64,000 nt of DNA from Oscarella lobularis (GCF_947507565.1 NC_089182.1:2108001-2172000); one strand, 5' to 3'. Shown: positions 25,683 to 39,230, counted from the first letter of the stretch. Notes: generated from the letters alone by a model not told the origin. Numbers and translations: made by a program.

Positions 25683-25907
25683 CTCGCTTCTGACAAAAAG
25701 TTCTCTCAACGGCTGGAGCCCGTATCAGCTAGCCAAGCCAAGTTGCCAAGCGGCAACGTTTTGGGTTGCTACATTGTGCAAAATAACTACAGTAGTAGTA
25801 GTAGTAGAAGAGAAGAGAAGAACTCTCGCCGGCCTAGCACGCTAGTCTCTCTACGGGAATTCCTTCTGATCGAATTCCTTTCAGGCAGTGTTTGCTAACG
25901 CTACGCG

Positions 25908-26714
25908 AGTAAGAGAAGTGCTTCCCCTTCTAATCGGTTTACTCTTTTCCGCTAGTGGCGTTTTTCGGGAGATTCTTTTTCGACCTCGCATCCCTTCCCG
26001 GCTTCCCATTGGTTGTCGCTTTCGTCATCGTAGCAACGATGGGCGCGCGCTTGTGGAAACGTCACGGGCGGCCAGTTCACGTGCCCGCGTGGCTTCTGGT
26101 CGCGCACAACATCCTGTGCGTGGCGCTCAGCATCGCGTCAGCAATCTTTCTAGCCAAAGGCCTAGCATCAGACGGAACAAATAAAATATTCAGGTAATAG
26201 ATACACACAATTAGAATTTCACGAGTTGCAAATACCCTTTCTCTTTCTCAGTATAAAACCCGCCGGAAGCACTGTCCTTCGCGGTTTTTACGTTTACAGG
26301 ATTTCAAAATTCATAGAATTTTTTGACACGATTTTTATTGTTTTGCGTCACAAATTTCGTCAGTTGTCCTTTCTTCACATCTATCATCACACGACCATTG
26401 CTCTGCTCAGTGATTATTGCTATTACTTGAGCCCTTGGACGGCTATGGCATTGCCATTATTGCTCAATTCACTCGTACACGTTCTGCTCTATTCTTATTA
26501 TGGGCTTTCTGTCTTGTATCCAAATCTGACGATTGGATGGAAAAAGCAACTCACTGTTATGCAAATAATTCAGTTTGGAATTGATTTAGTCCAAGCCACA
26601 ATCGGTTATCTATATTATAATTTTTGCGTGTTTTCGATATGTTATGGAGTCCTAATGACTGGTCTTTTTATAAATTTCTATGTCAAAACGTACTCGGCGC
26701 GAAAGAACCAATAA
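25908..26714 (+). CDS. ELO-family very-long-chain fatty acid elongase
   Basis: ER multi-pass 3-ketoacyl-CoA synthase that starts each fatty-acid elongation cycle. No ATG precedes the first membrane segment in genomic DNA. The frame opens only if a 47-nt intron (25909-25955, gtaaga...ctag) is spliced so that A25908 joins TG at 25956-25957, giving MAFFGRFFFDLASLPGFP. A second intron is 26194-26251. The spliced CDS is 702 nt, 233 residues, at the short end of the family. Diagnostic residues: SKFIEFFDTIFIVLRHK, the histidine box HIYHH within LSFLHIYHHTT, and several hydrophobic helices. The C-terminus YSARKNQ is not a clear KKXX retrieval signal. Subclass (ELOVL2/4/5 versus 3/6) is not assigned. 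The gene is divergent from receptor B (start 25682), sharing about 225 bp. Confidence 0.9.
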
Positions 26715-26786
26715 AATGTTCTCGCGAGCTAATGACGTAATTACGTTGCCAGGTTAGCGTAGCGCACTCTACAAAATAAACGTCAA

Positions 26787-29625
26787 ATGGAAAAGTACGA
26801 AAAGATTCGCATTGTGGGTCGAGGAGCGTACGGGTAAAAAACGAATCGCATTTTAGGCGACATCTCGCGTCTAATAGACCCGTCTAGCATCGTCTACCTG
26901 TGCCGCCGATTGGCCGACGATCATCTCGTGATCATCAAGCAAATTCCCATCGAAGAAATGACGCGCGAAGAGCGACAGGCGGCGCTAAACGAAGTCAAAG
27001 TGCTCTCCATGCTAAATCATCCGAACATCATCGCCTACTACGACAGTTTTCTCGAAGACAAGGCCCTTATGATATGTATGGAATACGCTCAAGGTAATGC
27101 GTTGTCTCTGAAGCTATGTTTTGCAACTATGTTTACAGGGGGGACGATATTTGAATATCTTCAGAATCGCGGAGACGTGCTGCTGGAGGAAGAAGTATTA
27201 GCCAGAATTTGGGATTTTAATTTTCAACGTTATTTTGGGGCTTTTTTTTCTGTAGGAGATTTTGCGCCTATTCGTGCAGATTATTCTCTCGTTGCAGCAC
27301 GTGCACTCGCACAATATACTCCATCGCGATTTGAAAACGCAGAACATCATGCTTTGCAAAAAGAAAGTCGTGGTGAAAATAGGCGATTTTGGCATTGCAA
27401 AAGTGCTAAGCAGCAAGAGCAAAGCCAACACGGTATTATACGTATATATAAAAGAGGGGTGTTTGTGCGAGGAATTTGGGCATGTTTACAGGTGGTTGGT
27501 ACGCCTTGCTACATATCACCTGAACTGTGTGAGGGAAAACCGTCAGTTTACTACTTCAATGCTAATAATTCACTACTAAGTTTTGAATTTTAGCTATAAT
27601 CAAAAGAGTGACATATGGGCTTTGGGTTGTGTTCTCTACGAATTGGCCACACTCCAACGAGCATTCGAAGCTTCGGTGCAAACATTGCCTCTACTACGAG
27701 ATTAATAAATTATCTACTAATTTCTCTAGAATCTTCCTGCTCTCGTACTAAAAATCATGCGCGGCACGTTTGCGCCTATATCGCCGCGCTATAGCGAAGA
27801 TCTCAAGCAGCTGATTCTCAGCATGCTTCACTTGGACCCGAACCAAAGACCCACACTCACCCAAGTCATGTCGCAGCCGATCGTCGTTCACGCGCTCATC
27901 AATCTTCAAACGGACATAGGCAGGGTTCGATGCAACTCAAGGTCTATTTTTCAAAATAAGCATAATCAGTATATTGATTGATCAACTTTCTTTACTTACA
28001 AGGACTCTTCCCTTTCCTTCGCGTTTTGTTTTCTCGCGTTCTGCGCCGTCCGTCGGATCTCTACGAGGTGGAGCGTCGTTCGCCGAGGGAGCTGCAGCGG
28101 AAAAATCAACCGGCGGTCGACTGGTCGTTTTTTCGTGGGGAGGACGAATTTTGACGCCGCAAACGCTTCCGATTCCGGCGGACGCGTCCGTCACGGAGGT
28201 CGCGTGCGGACGAATGCAGAAATTGGGGCTGACAGAGGACGGGCGGGTGATCGCGTGGCACGTACGTATTCATCTAGATACACGAGAAACAGAAAATTCA
28301 AAAATATTTCTTAGAGCGCTAGTATGAGTTCTTTGGACGGTTCGAGCATTCTAGGAGCGGGATCGGCTCGCAGAGAAGCAGCGGTCGTTTCCTCGTACGT
28401 CGAAGGTCTCTCGGGGGTAACAATCAAGCAGGTGGCATGCGGGGATCTATTCACGGCGTGTCTCACCGATCGTGGCATACTGATGACGTTCGGGAATGGG
28501 GTGAACGGGGCGCTCGGACACGGCGATTACAACGACGTCGCGCAGGTTGGGGAGAGGGGGAGGGGACGCTCACGTGTCATTTGATCGATTTAGCCAAAAA
28601 TTGTCGAAGCTCTCCTGCACACTTCCGTGAATCGCGTGTCGTGCGGAGCGTGTCACATGGCAGCTATAGCCGGTCAGTGAGTCGTAATAGAGTCAAAGCC
28701 AAGTGTATACCTTCAAGTTCTGTATAGTTGATAACGACGTTTCAAGTCTTTGCACGTGGGGAAGAGGAGACAACGGTAATAGATGCACGCACTCGCTTGC
28801 GTTGACGTCATTTTTGTACAGGACGACTTGGCTTGGGAAACTTGACCACGCATCCCGTCCCACAGACCGTTTCGTTTAAACATAAGCTGAAGAAAATGTA
28901 CTGTGGCACCGATTGTACCGTGGTCATTAGTGAAAACGGGCGACTATTTGCCTGTGGAAGCAACAGGTACATCTGATGGAAGAGTCCTAAAACCGTCGTA
29001 TCTGAGTTTTGGTTTTCCAGATGCAATAAATTGGGCCTAGATAAGAAATCAGAGTCTGCAACATCAGGACTGGTTGAAGACGTACTCAATTTCACCCTCG
29101 TTACGGTGCCGCCGTTGGATGTACAGAAAGTCAAAGCAGTTGCCATGGGAACATCGCACACGGCCATCCTCACAGGCACAAATAAACCAATAGAACTTTA
29201 GCGCTTTAAATATTTCGGTTTCGACAGAAAAAGGAGAGTGTCTTACTATGGGTTCAAATTCGTTCGGCCAGCTTGGATATAGGAGGGACGCGGCGCTGAA
29301 AGGGCCCCAACCCCTCGCTGCATTCAGTGCAAAGACAATCGACTTAGTACAGTGTGGGGATACATTCGTTGTCGCCATAACTTCGGGTAAAGCTACTAAA
29401 CAGATTGTCTACTAAAACTCAAATAATTCCACGTGTGCAGACGGTGAAGTCTATACTTGGGGTAAAGGGAAGCGAGGTCGATTGGGCCGCGCGCTGGAAG
29501 AGGATTGTTTTGAGCCGACTCCCGTTCCGTTTGACGCGCGGTATGCGGTTGAATCTCTGTGTTGCAGTCACGGGCACACTCTCATGGCGGCGTGCAATAA
29601 GAGCATGGTTCCGCGAAAAAAGTAA
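26787..29625 (+). CDS. NEK8: NIMA-related kinase NEK8 (kinase plus RCC1 repeats)
   Basis: Ser/Thr kinase of the ciliary inversin compartment. ATG at 26787 begins [16 protein letters not shown] (glycine loop), then an intron. Next come VIIKQIP (catalytic Lys), [22 protein letters not shown] (catalytic loop, about 27322), [34 protein letters not shown] (27495-27540), and [14 protein letters not shown] through [10 protein letters not shown]. The C-terminal half is an RCC1-like propeller: [20 protein letters not shown] (28415-28480), WGRGDNG region at 28750, CGTDCTVVI at 28905, [10 protein letters not shown] (29250), [15 protein letters not shown] (29450), ending SMVPRKK, stop at 29623-29625. The order and the long shared blocks match NEK8 rather than NEK9. 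About a dozen short introns interrupt it. Confidence 0.95.
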
Positions 29626-29925
29626 CTTAATTGAAACGCTTTTGCGGATTAGGATATCAGTGTAAATGCTCAGTTTGTAAATTTAAAGCAAGTTTTCTGC
29701 TTCAGCGTCGCGAATTCTAGTCTCTGCGAGAATGCGGCGCTAGGGACCTCTACTATTTATTCACTTTGGGTCTGCCTGCTTGGGATTTGTGAGCTATTGC
29801 GGTAAGGTTTACCTACGTTTCTGCGTCTTGCTCCTTTGTCCATCTGCTAGCGTACGTGATCTTCAAAACAAGCAAAACACCAAAAACAAACATACAAACC
29901 GTTTTGATGCTGGGAATTGTGCAAG
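29626..29925. other. Convergent intergenic spacer (NEK8 / receptor C)
   Basis: A 300-bp gap between two stop codons on opposite strands. It should hold both 3' UTRs and poly(A) sites. No gene is seen. Confidence 0.6.
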
Positions 29926-32900
29926 TTAGAGCTTAGTAGCAAAATCAACTTTCTCATATGCTGGCTCGTCCTTGTGGTCGCCAGTGGGAACAGCGTACGC
30001 ACCTTCGCTCTCGTTTTTTGTACGTCGATAGGTGTCGTAGAGAGGCGATACATGTTCACGCATAGGTACGTCCGGATTGCTGTCCTTCGTTTCATTTTTA
30101 TTCGACCTCCACGACGAAATCAGATAGCCTGCTATAAAGCCAACTAGGATACCACCCAGCAGGCAACCAATAGCAGCGCCGGCGAGAGATCCTGCACAGG
30201 AACTGCTTGGCTCTGTATCTACAACAAGACTATAATAGCCTCAGCTCTATGCACGGACGATAGTACGTGCTTACCTGCAGTTACTACTGCCTTTTGTGTA
30301 GCTAATAAAAATTTGTTAAAAAATAGAGCGCTAAAGTATAGTCTCACCGAGTTCGGCAACACTGCTGACAGTCGACAAAATCTTCATATGCGTGCACAAT
30401 TATTTGTCTGATACCTCAAATCTACAATTATGCTTACTTGATATGAGCCACAGCTGTCTTTGAACTGAGTGGTAAATCGCAGTGCGTAACCGTAGTTCGT
30501 CTGAGAACTCAATGGTCCGTTGAAATATCCACCGTATGCTCGGCCGTCGCCCAAGGTGAACGTTGCTGGCAGTTGACCGTACTGAAATGAAGCCGCGATG
30601 TAAACAGCCCCAGAGGATAACGCTGGAACGTGGCAAGCATAATTCATATCCGACTTGACGTCGTCAAAGACAGATGAAGATAGGGATTGATTCGATTCAA
30701 ATTCAAGCACCGCAACAAGCAACTCTATACGGCTACGAACGAGAGTAATTCCCTGAAGTCATTCCAAACTATAATCTGACCTTATTGCACCATTCCTCTC
30801 CGACGGTTTACGTAATTTGATCACAGCTGCTGTAGCGTTAGTTAGGAATAAATCTGGTTCTTCCAGAGTCACCTTTTCAGGACCTGAACACAAATTATAT
30901 TATAAAGACGTTTATTACAAGAGATCTCTCATCACTGTCTGGTAATGTTTTGCCAACGACGCTACTGCTATTCTCTCCAATCCCACCAGGGGAATGCGCA
31001 GCAACATTGAATGTCCACATCGTATTTGGTACCAAATCCGTCACTGTGTATTCAGTGGAAGATGATGAGTAGATGTTTTCGCTCTTGCTAATATTGATCG
31101 ATTTTTGCCCATTCTCCGAGTCATATACTTTGCTTCCGCTGTAAAAAATCTACACCCCAAGACATACTCTAAATTCCAAGTTAAACACAACATTGTGAAC
31201 CGTATAGAAAGTAAGTTGACTTGCAGAAGGAGCCTTCCATTGGAGGCTTACAGTCGTCGTACCGTTCTCAACGATGCTAAGGTTAACAGGTGGATTCAGA
31301 ACTAAAACAACGGTACAGAAGATTGACAGCACAGCAAAATGTACGGCTCACCTCCATGTAGAGTTATTACAAGAAAAGAGCTTGAATATTGACTAAATCC
31401 CACAGTAAACGCTCGAATGCGAAACATGTAGACGGTGAAAGGCGATAGGCCGTCAATTCTTGCTGACGCTTCCATTACGCTTCTTCTTTTCCACTGATCA
31501 ACTGACAAGTCTGAACTAGTCTGTTCAATATACGACACCTCGTAACTCCGTATGATTCCGTTTGGCTGAGACGGCATATCCCAGGAAAGAGCCACAACAG
31601 TGCTATTGACACTTATACGTCTGACTCCAGCCGGAGGATCATCTGGCGCTAAAAGAGGCAAAGAAATACGTGGTACGACACGCTGTCAAAATCAAAACAA
31701 TCCTTACCGTCTTCGTTGGTTCGCTCAAACTTTGCATTGCTGAAGGGACCCGGGCCCACTTTCGTTGAAGCGGAGACTTTAATTTCGTAATCCTTGTACT
31801 TCCGCAAATGTGTCAGCAAGTAATTAGTTGCGTTTGGCATTATATTGGAGATAGTCTTGGGTGAACCAAATGACGACTCGCCACTCCGAAGTCTATACTC
31901 AATGGTATACGATGAAATAATTCCATTTCGTTGGTCGGCTTCAACGGGCTCCCAAGAAACGAGAATCGATTGCGAGCTCTTTGCCGAGGCGGCGACATTA
32001 ATTGGAGAACCTTCTGGCTCTATAAAAGCAAAATGGCTCAAGCGTCCAAGAAATAACTACGTAAACCAACTCACTAGCTTGGGATGTCTGCACGACCATT
32101 GAAGGTACACTGAACTGTCCCTCTCCAATTTTATTCACTGCCTTCACCCGAAACGTGTAATTCGTAAACGGTTTAAGACCGTCGAAGAGTACATTCGTTG
32201 ATCCAACCCCAACGTTGTCTTTCGTCACTCCATCTTGAACCTGTTCCACGACGTATGTTGTCAAATCGTTATTGCCGTTAAACAACGGAGCCGTCCACGA
32301 CACCGTAACGGATATGGCCGTGACGTTACTAATCAAAACGTTGGTTGGCATATCAGGCGGTTCTAAAAGAGCGTTTCATTGCTACAAATATTTACGCAAG
32401 CTTTAGCTGAAAGACTTACCTTGTATCGATATAGGAACGGTATGACTTTCTGATCCCACTCTATTAAACACAGTACACGTAATATCACCTGTGTCCTCTC
32501 GCTTGGACGATGGAATTGTTAGGTTGCTTGTCACCGTAGGAACTTGTTCGCTATTCACGCCTGACGTAAATGTCTCGACGTAACGAGACGGCAAAGACGC
32601 ATTTCCGCTCTTAGTCCACGCCACGATTGGTTTGGGGAAACCCTCCGCTTTACACGTCACAACCACACTCTGGGTTATGTTTACGGCGATGCCAAGAGGA
32701 AGCTGGCTGATACGAGCGGGATCTAGAACAGGAAACTTTTTACTTGCGGATGAAAACAAGATAAAGAAACTTACACTGCACTATGACTTCTGCGTCACTG
32801 TTATCAACACCAACTTCGTTCTTCGCTATACACTCATACGCGCCTCTGGCGTCAAATTTGACGTTCGTCACTGTCAGTGTTGACGACGCTAGAATATTAG

Positions 32901-35900
32901 GTGCATCAAATCCCGAAACAACGCCACTCGTCACGTTGACGCCATTGTGCTGCCAAAAAATGTCAAATTGGGGGTATCCCGTGGCTTTACACGTCAGTGA
33001 AAATTGACGGAGTTCCTGAGACGTCGTGTTTGCCGGAAACGTTGTAATCTCAGGTTGAACTACAAATAAAACGACGCTGAATAAGACTACCTTTTAATTG
33101 ATCTCTCCACGCACCGTTTATTGTGAGTTCCGTTGTAGCCTTGTCCATTCGTCTTTCTGCCAATTCATTCTCAGCTCTGCACTCGTACTGACCTTTATCG
33201 GTAAAATAGTTTGTTTGTGCTATAGTGATCGTCTTATTGTTGGGAGAGAGGGTGACTCTTCGGCTGAGACTTCCACTAATGAGTTGTTGATTATTTTTCC
33301 ACCACGTGATTCTAGGTTGCGGTGTTCCCGTCGCACTGCACATAAACGTGGCGCTTTGAGGCTGAACAACAACGAGATCTTGGGGAGGAGAATCGATGAC
33401 CGGAACAACTGGCAGAAAAATGAATTTAGACTCTCAAACAATTTAAATCATTATCCTACCTTGAACGTCCAACATTGCAGATGCAGTGATAAATCCGTGC
33501 TTGTTAGAAGCGTTGCACGAATAGATTCCTACATCTGAGAGATTTACATTGGAGATAACTAAATTCCCTTCCTCGCGCGTAGGAGAATCTAAACGGATTT
33601 TCTGTCCAAGCTGGATAGGCGTTCCATCCTTTTCCCACGAGAACGATGCATTGGGAGCGGCAGTCACTTCGCAAACGATCGTCGCTGTTTGGCCTTCAAC
33701 GACATTTACATCCTGCGGCTGTTGAATAAATTCAGGAGGCCCTTGAGATACGCTCACTGCAGAAAAGATCGAAAAAATTCAAGTCGCGAATTACCTTCAA
33801 TGTTCACGACGATGTGCGCAAACGCCGAACCGGCGGCGTTCGTTGCCGTACACCTGTAACCCCCGCGAGATTCTTCCGATATCTTACGGATGACCAAACG
33901 AGCGATTCCCGTGGAGGAGTCAAAGGTTTGATAAAATGGCTTAGAGCCAGAGGAACCGGAATCCGTATCCAGTGGCATTTCGTTTGACTGATTCGACCAC
34001 ACGATGTTTCCCGCCGCGACACGAGGAAAATCGTTTGTTATCGACATCTCCAGAATGAGTGGTTTGTCTATGACTCCGATCAGCGGCGCTTTCTTGGGAG
34101 TCACAGTGGGTGGAACTAAATCGGGAAAATGAAAAGTTCATACCATGGTATAAATACTCATACCTTGCACGGTCAGTGTGGCTGCTTTGGAAGTTGCTAG
34201 AGCTCCAATCCCATTGTCTGCTTGACACGTGAAATCCCCGTCATACGATTTTTGTATGTTTTTCAGTGTCAGCGTGCTTGTTGTTGTGTACAGATCACGG
34301 TCTGATCCCGTTGACATTTGAAGGACGTCAGATGACATCAAATTAGCACTACCCGTTGTAGACCACGTTATATTTGGAGCCGGTACTCCCGTCGCCGAGC
34401 AAGAGAACATAGCTGAATCCGATTGATTGCGCGTAACAGACGCTGGATCATTAGTTACCGTGGGAGACACTAGAAATACCGAAATATAAACAAAGCAAAT
34501 ACCCATCGCATATCAAGTACCTTGCACAACTAGCCTAGCCGAGAGACTGTCTGCTGAACCGAGAATATTCTGCGCTCTACACTTGTATAAGCCTGCATTT
34601 GCGTTTGTCGCACTCTTGATGGTCAGCGTCGACGTTTTGTTGGCGATTTGATTACGGCGACGAGCAGATGAATCGGAAGCCATCACCGTGTACATAGAAC
34701 CTTGTGTGTCAATAGGAACGTCGTCTTTCAGCCAGCTGATGTCCGGGTTGGGAACCCCAGCTGCTGTGCAAATAAATGTTGCATCAGTAGACGAAGTAAC
34801 GGTGCTGCTCGAAGCATTCTTCACAATTTCAGGAGGTACTACAATACGATAGTCAATGCTTATTTATTATTCTCGCTATTGTTCTCTGTACCTTGCACTG
34901 TCACCCCAATATTTCTACTTTGAGTTGGAAACAAACCGTTTTGTGACTCACACTTGTACGTATCAGAATCATCCCAACCGGGCATAAGAATAACAAGACG
35001 ACTTTGGACAAGATGAGGAGATTTTGAATTCTTGCGTTCAGGATATTCTTCAATGACGTATTTGTCTGGCGTAGATGATAAAAGACCGTTTCGATTAGAC
35101 CATTCAATGGTTGGTTTAGGAATTCCTATCACTTCACATGCAATGGTTATGTTTTGAGACGCGTTCAGCGCAACGTTTACATCATAAGGAGGAAGAATGA
35201 TTTCATTTGGAACTAAAGGACAGAAAATAAAGTACGAGATGTTAGGTCTAGTGAGATATTTCTCACCTTCTACAGTCAGATTGATAGCTGATGATTGTAC
35301 CGAGCCTAGTAGATTAGATGCAGAACAAACGTAATCCCCAGCATGAAATTCTTGAGCGACAGGTATCACGATAGAACCGTTCATCAAATCGGTATAGTTT
35401 CCTCCAAATACAACTGGGCTTCCGTCCAGCGTCCAACTGAACGAAGGAGATGGCGTTCCCGTTGCCAAGCAATCAAAACGAATACTATTTCCTTTCACAA
35501 CGACTTCAGGCACCGGTGACAAGGGATAAGAAACAACAGGAGCCTCTGAAAGATATCATTGACCAAGCTGCCGTCTATAATTCATTTCTTACCGTTGACC
35601 GTTAGACGTAACGTTGAGCTGTCCATTCTAACGTCAGGTGAGTTGGATGATACATTGACGTCGTTTGTGGCTATGCATTTGTACGCTCCGGTTGAAAATC
35701 CCGTCACACTTCGTAGGGTCAACGTCGCAAACGAATCTCCATTAGGAAGCGCTCCATTCATCTGCTGATCCTTGAGAGACTGGTCATTTCCGTCAACCAC
35801 TCTGTACCACGCCACAGAGGGAGTCGGAATACCGTGAGCGGTGCAATTCAACACGGCGTCGTCTGTTTCATTGACCGTCATATCCATCAGGTTGACAGAT

Positions 35901-38900
35901 AAAACCGCCGGAACTATCATAATTTCATATCACTTATTAAATTCAAAGACATAATACCTACCATTGATTGAGAAAGTGAACGACTTTGTGTCTGATCCAG
36001 CTGCATTTGATGCAGTACATGTATAGATTCCGCCAAGAACCTCCGAGGCAGGAATTGTTATTTCCGTGCTGTCGGCATTAAAAGTGTATTGATCCTTTGT
36101 GTTATCAGTCACAATGACAGTGTCTCGGAATTTCCACGTGTAGCTTGGTGCTGGATAGACAGTATCGTCGTTGCCTAGCGACACTGTGAATTTTTCACTA
36201 ACACTGCTGCTCTCAACCACGACTTTGCTCGAAGGAGAAATTTGTTGAATCGTAGGCACAACTAGAAAAACCGAATAGTTTAATGTTAAAAGTCCAGTGC
36301 ATCGCGATACCTTGAACTTTGAAATTCAATTCTGAGCTGTTTACGCTGGTACTGACGTTGTAAGGACTGGTCACTTGACAGACGTACTTGCCATTTTCGG
36401 ACGAAGGTTGCACGCTCGTTATAGTCAATGTTCCAGACAGGGTCATAGCGCTTGAATCGGCTGATTGAGTAATTGTAACTCTTGAGACGCCGTCGTTCAA
36501 TTCTGCCCCGTTTCGAAACCAACGAAACGAAGTAGGCGCAGGATCTCCACTAGCTTCACACTTGACAATCAAGTCTCCGCTTACGTTGACAGCATTCGCT
36601 GTTGGACCTGTTGTAATAGTCGGTAGACCTACAAAAACGTGATAAATCGTTTAATAGTAATTAGTTTTGTATTACCTCCACACAGTTGCGTGTTGCAATT
36701 CTGGCTGTCAGACGCTGACCCACTGCAGTCGTTTCCTCGATTTAACGGACTTGGATTCGTGCAAGACCGTGAACGCGATTGCGTTCCTCCTCCGCAAGTC
36801 TTACTACACGATCCCCAGTTTCCCCACGTAGTATAGCCACCATCTAAAGGAAAACTCGACATTATTTCTACAATGATAAAATGAACACACCTCTTTTCAC
36901 GCTAACACTTGCTGACTTTGTTGAATATTTGCAAGTGTAGTTTTTAAATGCTGCCTCCGAGGATGGCGTTACTGTTAGCTGCAACTTTCCAGACGCTTCA
37001 GTAATAGTAACATCCGCATCAGAACTGCTTAATTGCTTTGCTTCATCGTTCCAAGAAAGCTCAGACAGAGGAACATCGCTAGCCACTTGACAATCAAACA
37101 AAACGGACTGTCCTATCGTTGTAGCCTCTGATTTGGGTTGAACTAGAAATTCACTCTTAGAAAACGATTGGACTCGATTATCTACACTGCTCTTACCATC
37201 GACGACTGCTGAGTTTACAGTCACAGACGCCGTGGAAGAGTCTGCAGGTGATCCTATACCATTACTTGCCTGACAGTAATATGAACCCGCATCTGCCGTT
37301 TCAGCAGATGACACGCTCAGCGTGCTTGTATTCCCCGTTAGAGCTGCACTCTTTGTTCCACCCAATGCAATCGCTGAACCGTCCTTAAACCACGTGACGT
37401 TGCTACAGCCACGATCAACGGTGCACGTCAAAGAGATAGGTTGAAATTCGGTCACAGTTGCTCCTTGAGGATTCGTCACTACTGTGCTGGCCGCTATAAA
37501 AACGACGTCAGCTAAGCCTCTCTATATTGTAAGCAACACAATATTACATTGGCAAAATGCGGTGTCTTCTTCCATTTCTGTCGTTTTTCCTCCGCAGGTG
37601 AAGTTAGGCGGTTGACACGTTCTGGATCGAGTTCGTTTACATGATGATGAACATGACCATGCGCCCCAACTGGACCAGCCTACGAAGAAACAATGTAGAG
37701 AAAGAGAGTTTCTAAATGCATAATACGCACTTGGAGTGTACAATTCAACTTCACACAAATACAATATTGAGTAGCGTGAATTCCGGCTGATAATGTAAAC
37801 GTAAATCCCATTTGCTGTGTCGTCAGTACAGTTAATGACAATAGGATTACTGCCATCATTTGTCCAAGTACCGCACAATTTATTGTCCGTTCCGCTCCCG
37901 CTTGTTAAATTTCCAACATACACTGATGCACCATTCATGTAATTTAAACGATTGCTTTGTGAAAGAATGGAGACAGAGGAAATTACGGTGTTTGACGGTA
38001 GCGTTAATCGCCAATATGTGTTTGCCCCCTGCAGTGACCGAAAACAATTACTGTTTTGAGTAGAATCAAGTCCGTCTACAGATTTCCACATTTCCCACCC
38101 GCCCAATTGACTCTGAACAGAAATCTTTCCTTTGCGGTAAATGTCCAAAACTGATTCTGTTTAGAAGAAGACATTAAACGCAAGGACTGAGGCTGATAGC
38201 GTGACTTACTGTAAACAATATGAACATCACACACTTGCAGTTGAAGAGAAGAACCAGATCTCTTGATGTTAACAAATTGACCCAGTTGAGGTGTATTACA
38301 CACAAAACTGAAATAACTTCCATTGTTGATTACACTTCCACAAACTGAGCTACCGACAGCCACAGACGAATTCCTTCCACCGTCACCAAAAAATTTCACT
38401 TTCACTTCTGTCACGTAGTACGGTTGGAGAAGATCAATTCTCAACCAAGGATCAGTGCTACTCGTAGTAGAAGAGCACTTGCTGGAATCAGATGAAGAGG
38501 AATCGTTGTCAATTGCTAGATCTGCTGAGTTCACTTCTGAAGACTGGACAGTTTCAGCTTTCAATTGACTGAGATTGGTCAGAGTTGATATATCTGTCAA
38601 ACATGTGTAATTCAAGTCAGAGGAAGTGGCAATTTAGTATTTACCGTTTGCAACGTTTACGATGACTTCACACAGAATCAGTTGCCCATTGCTGCCACTC
38701 GGATCAACTGTTGCGTGAACATAACGACCAGTCAGACTGCCACATTCAAATGGGACACTCTCGGGAAGACTTCCATTGCTAGGGTGATTATAGGTTGCTC
38801 CGCATTGACTTTTGTTGCCGCTAATGGAACTGCTGTTGCTCACGTACATTGCTAAACGGTCAAAGTTCGCAAGGTTGACGCCACTATGAAGGCTAGACGG

Positions 38901-39230
38901 CGTCACAACTTGAATGTTTTTGATTTCTCTAGAACTGTCAAGATCGAGTGTCCACCAAGGATTAACTTCTCTATTCGACACGAAACACGAGTTTATTCGA
39001 GTGGACGTTCCTTCGACGGACCATTCAGGAGGATGATTGTACGGTGCGCTTTTAGAAACAAAGGAGCTGGACGACGTCACCTTGTAAGGACTGTAGATGC
39101 TCGTCACTTTTTCTAAACAGAAAGACGTACGGGTAAATCCGCATCGAAATGCCAGCAGCTCACCTCCATCAAGACAAAGGACAACGCCTCCTAGACATAA
39201 AAGCAAGAGCAAGGAATCCGTACGCAACAT
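29926..39230 (-). CDS. Receptor C: 3 fucolectin-like, 2 TSP1, 14 Ig, FN3, membrane protein with tyrosine-bearing tail
   Basis: Third and largest paralogue, roughly 2,600 residues. ATG 39230-39228 gives signal peptide MLRTDSLLLLLCLGGVVLC. Fucolectin-like domains: about 39115-38640 (NPWWTLDLD, GRYVHATV), 38595-38205 and 38160-37728. Then a thrombospondin type-1 module (37685-37545, WSSWGAWSCSSSC), Ig 37490-37190 and 37140-36894, and a second TSP1 (36845-36676, WGNWGSCSKTCGGG). Twelve more Ig domains, one per exon, run from 36628 to 32420. FN3 domains: 32362-32080, 32020-31708, 31650-31343 and 31303-30958. The membrane-proximal module (IAASFQYGQLPATFTLGDG, AYGGYFNGPLSS) is at about 30890-30400. 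A Gly-rich transmembrane helix is at 30185-30115, and the cytoplasmic tail carries YDTY, YAVP and YEKV, stop 29928-29926. There is no kinase or phosphatase domain. Unlike A and B, the tail could recruit SH2 proteins. Confidence 0.87.
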
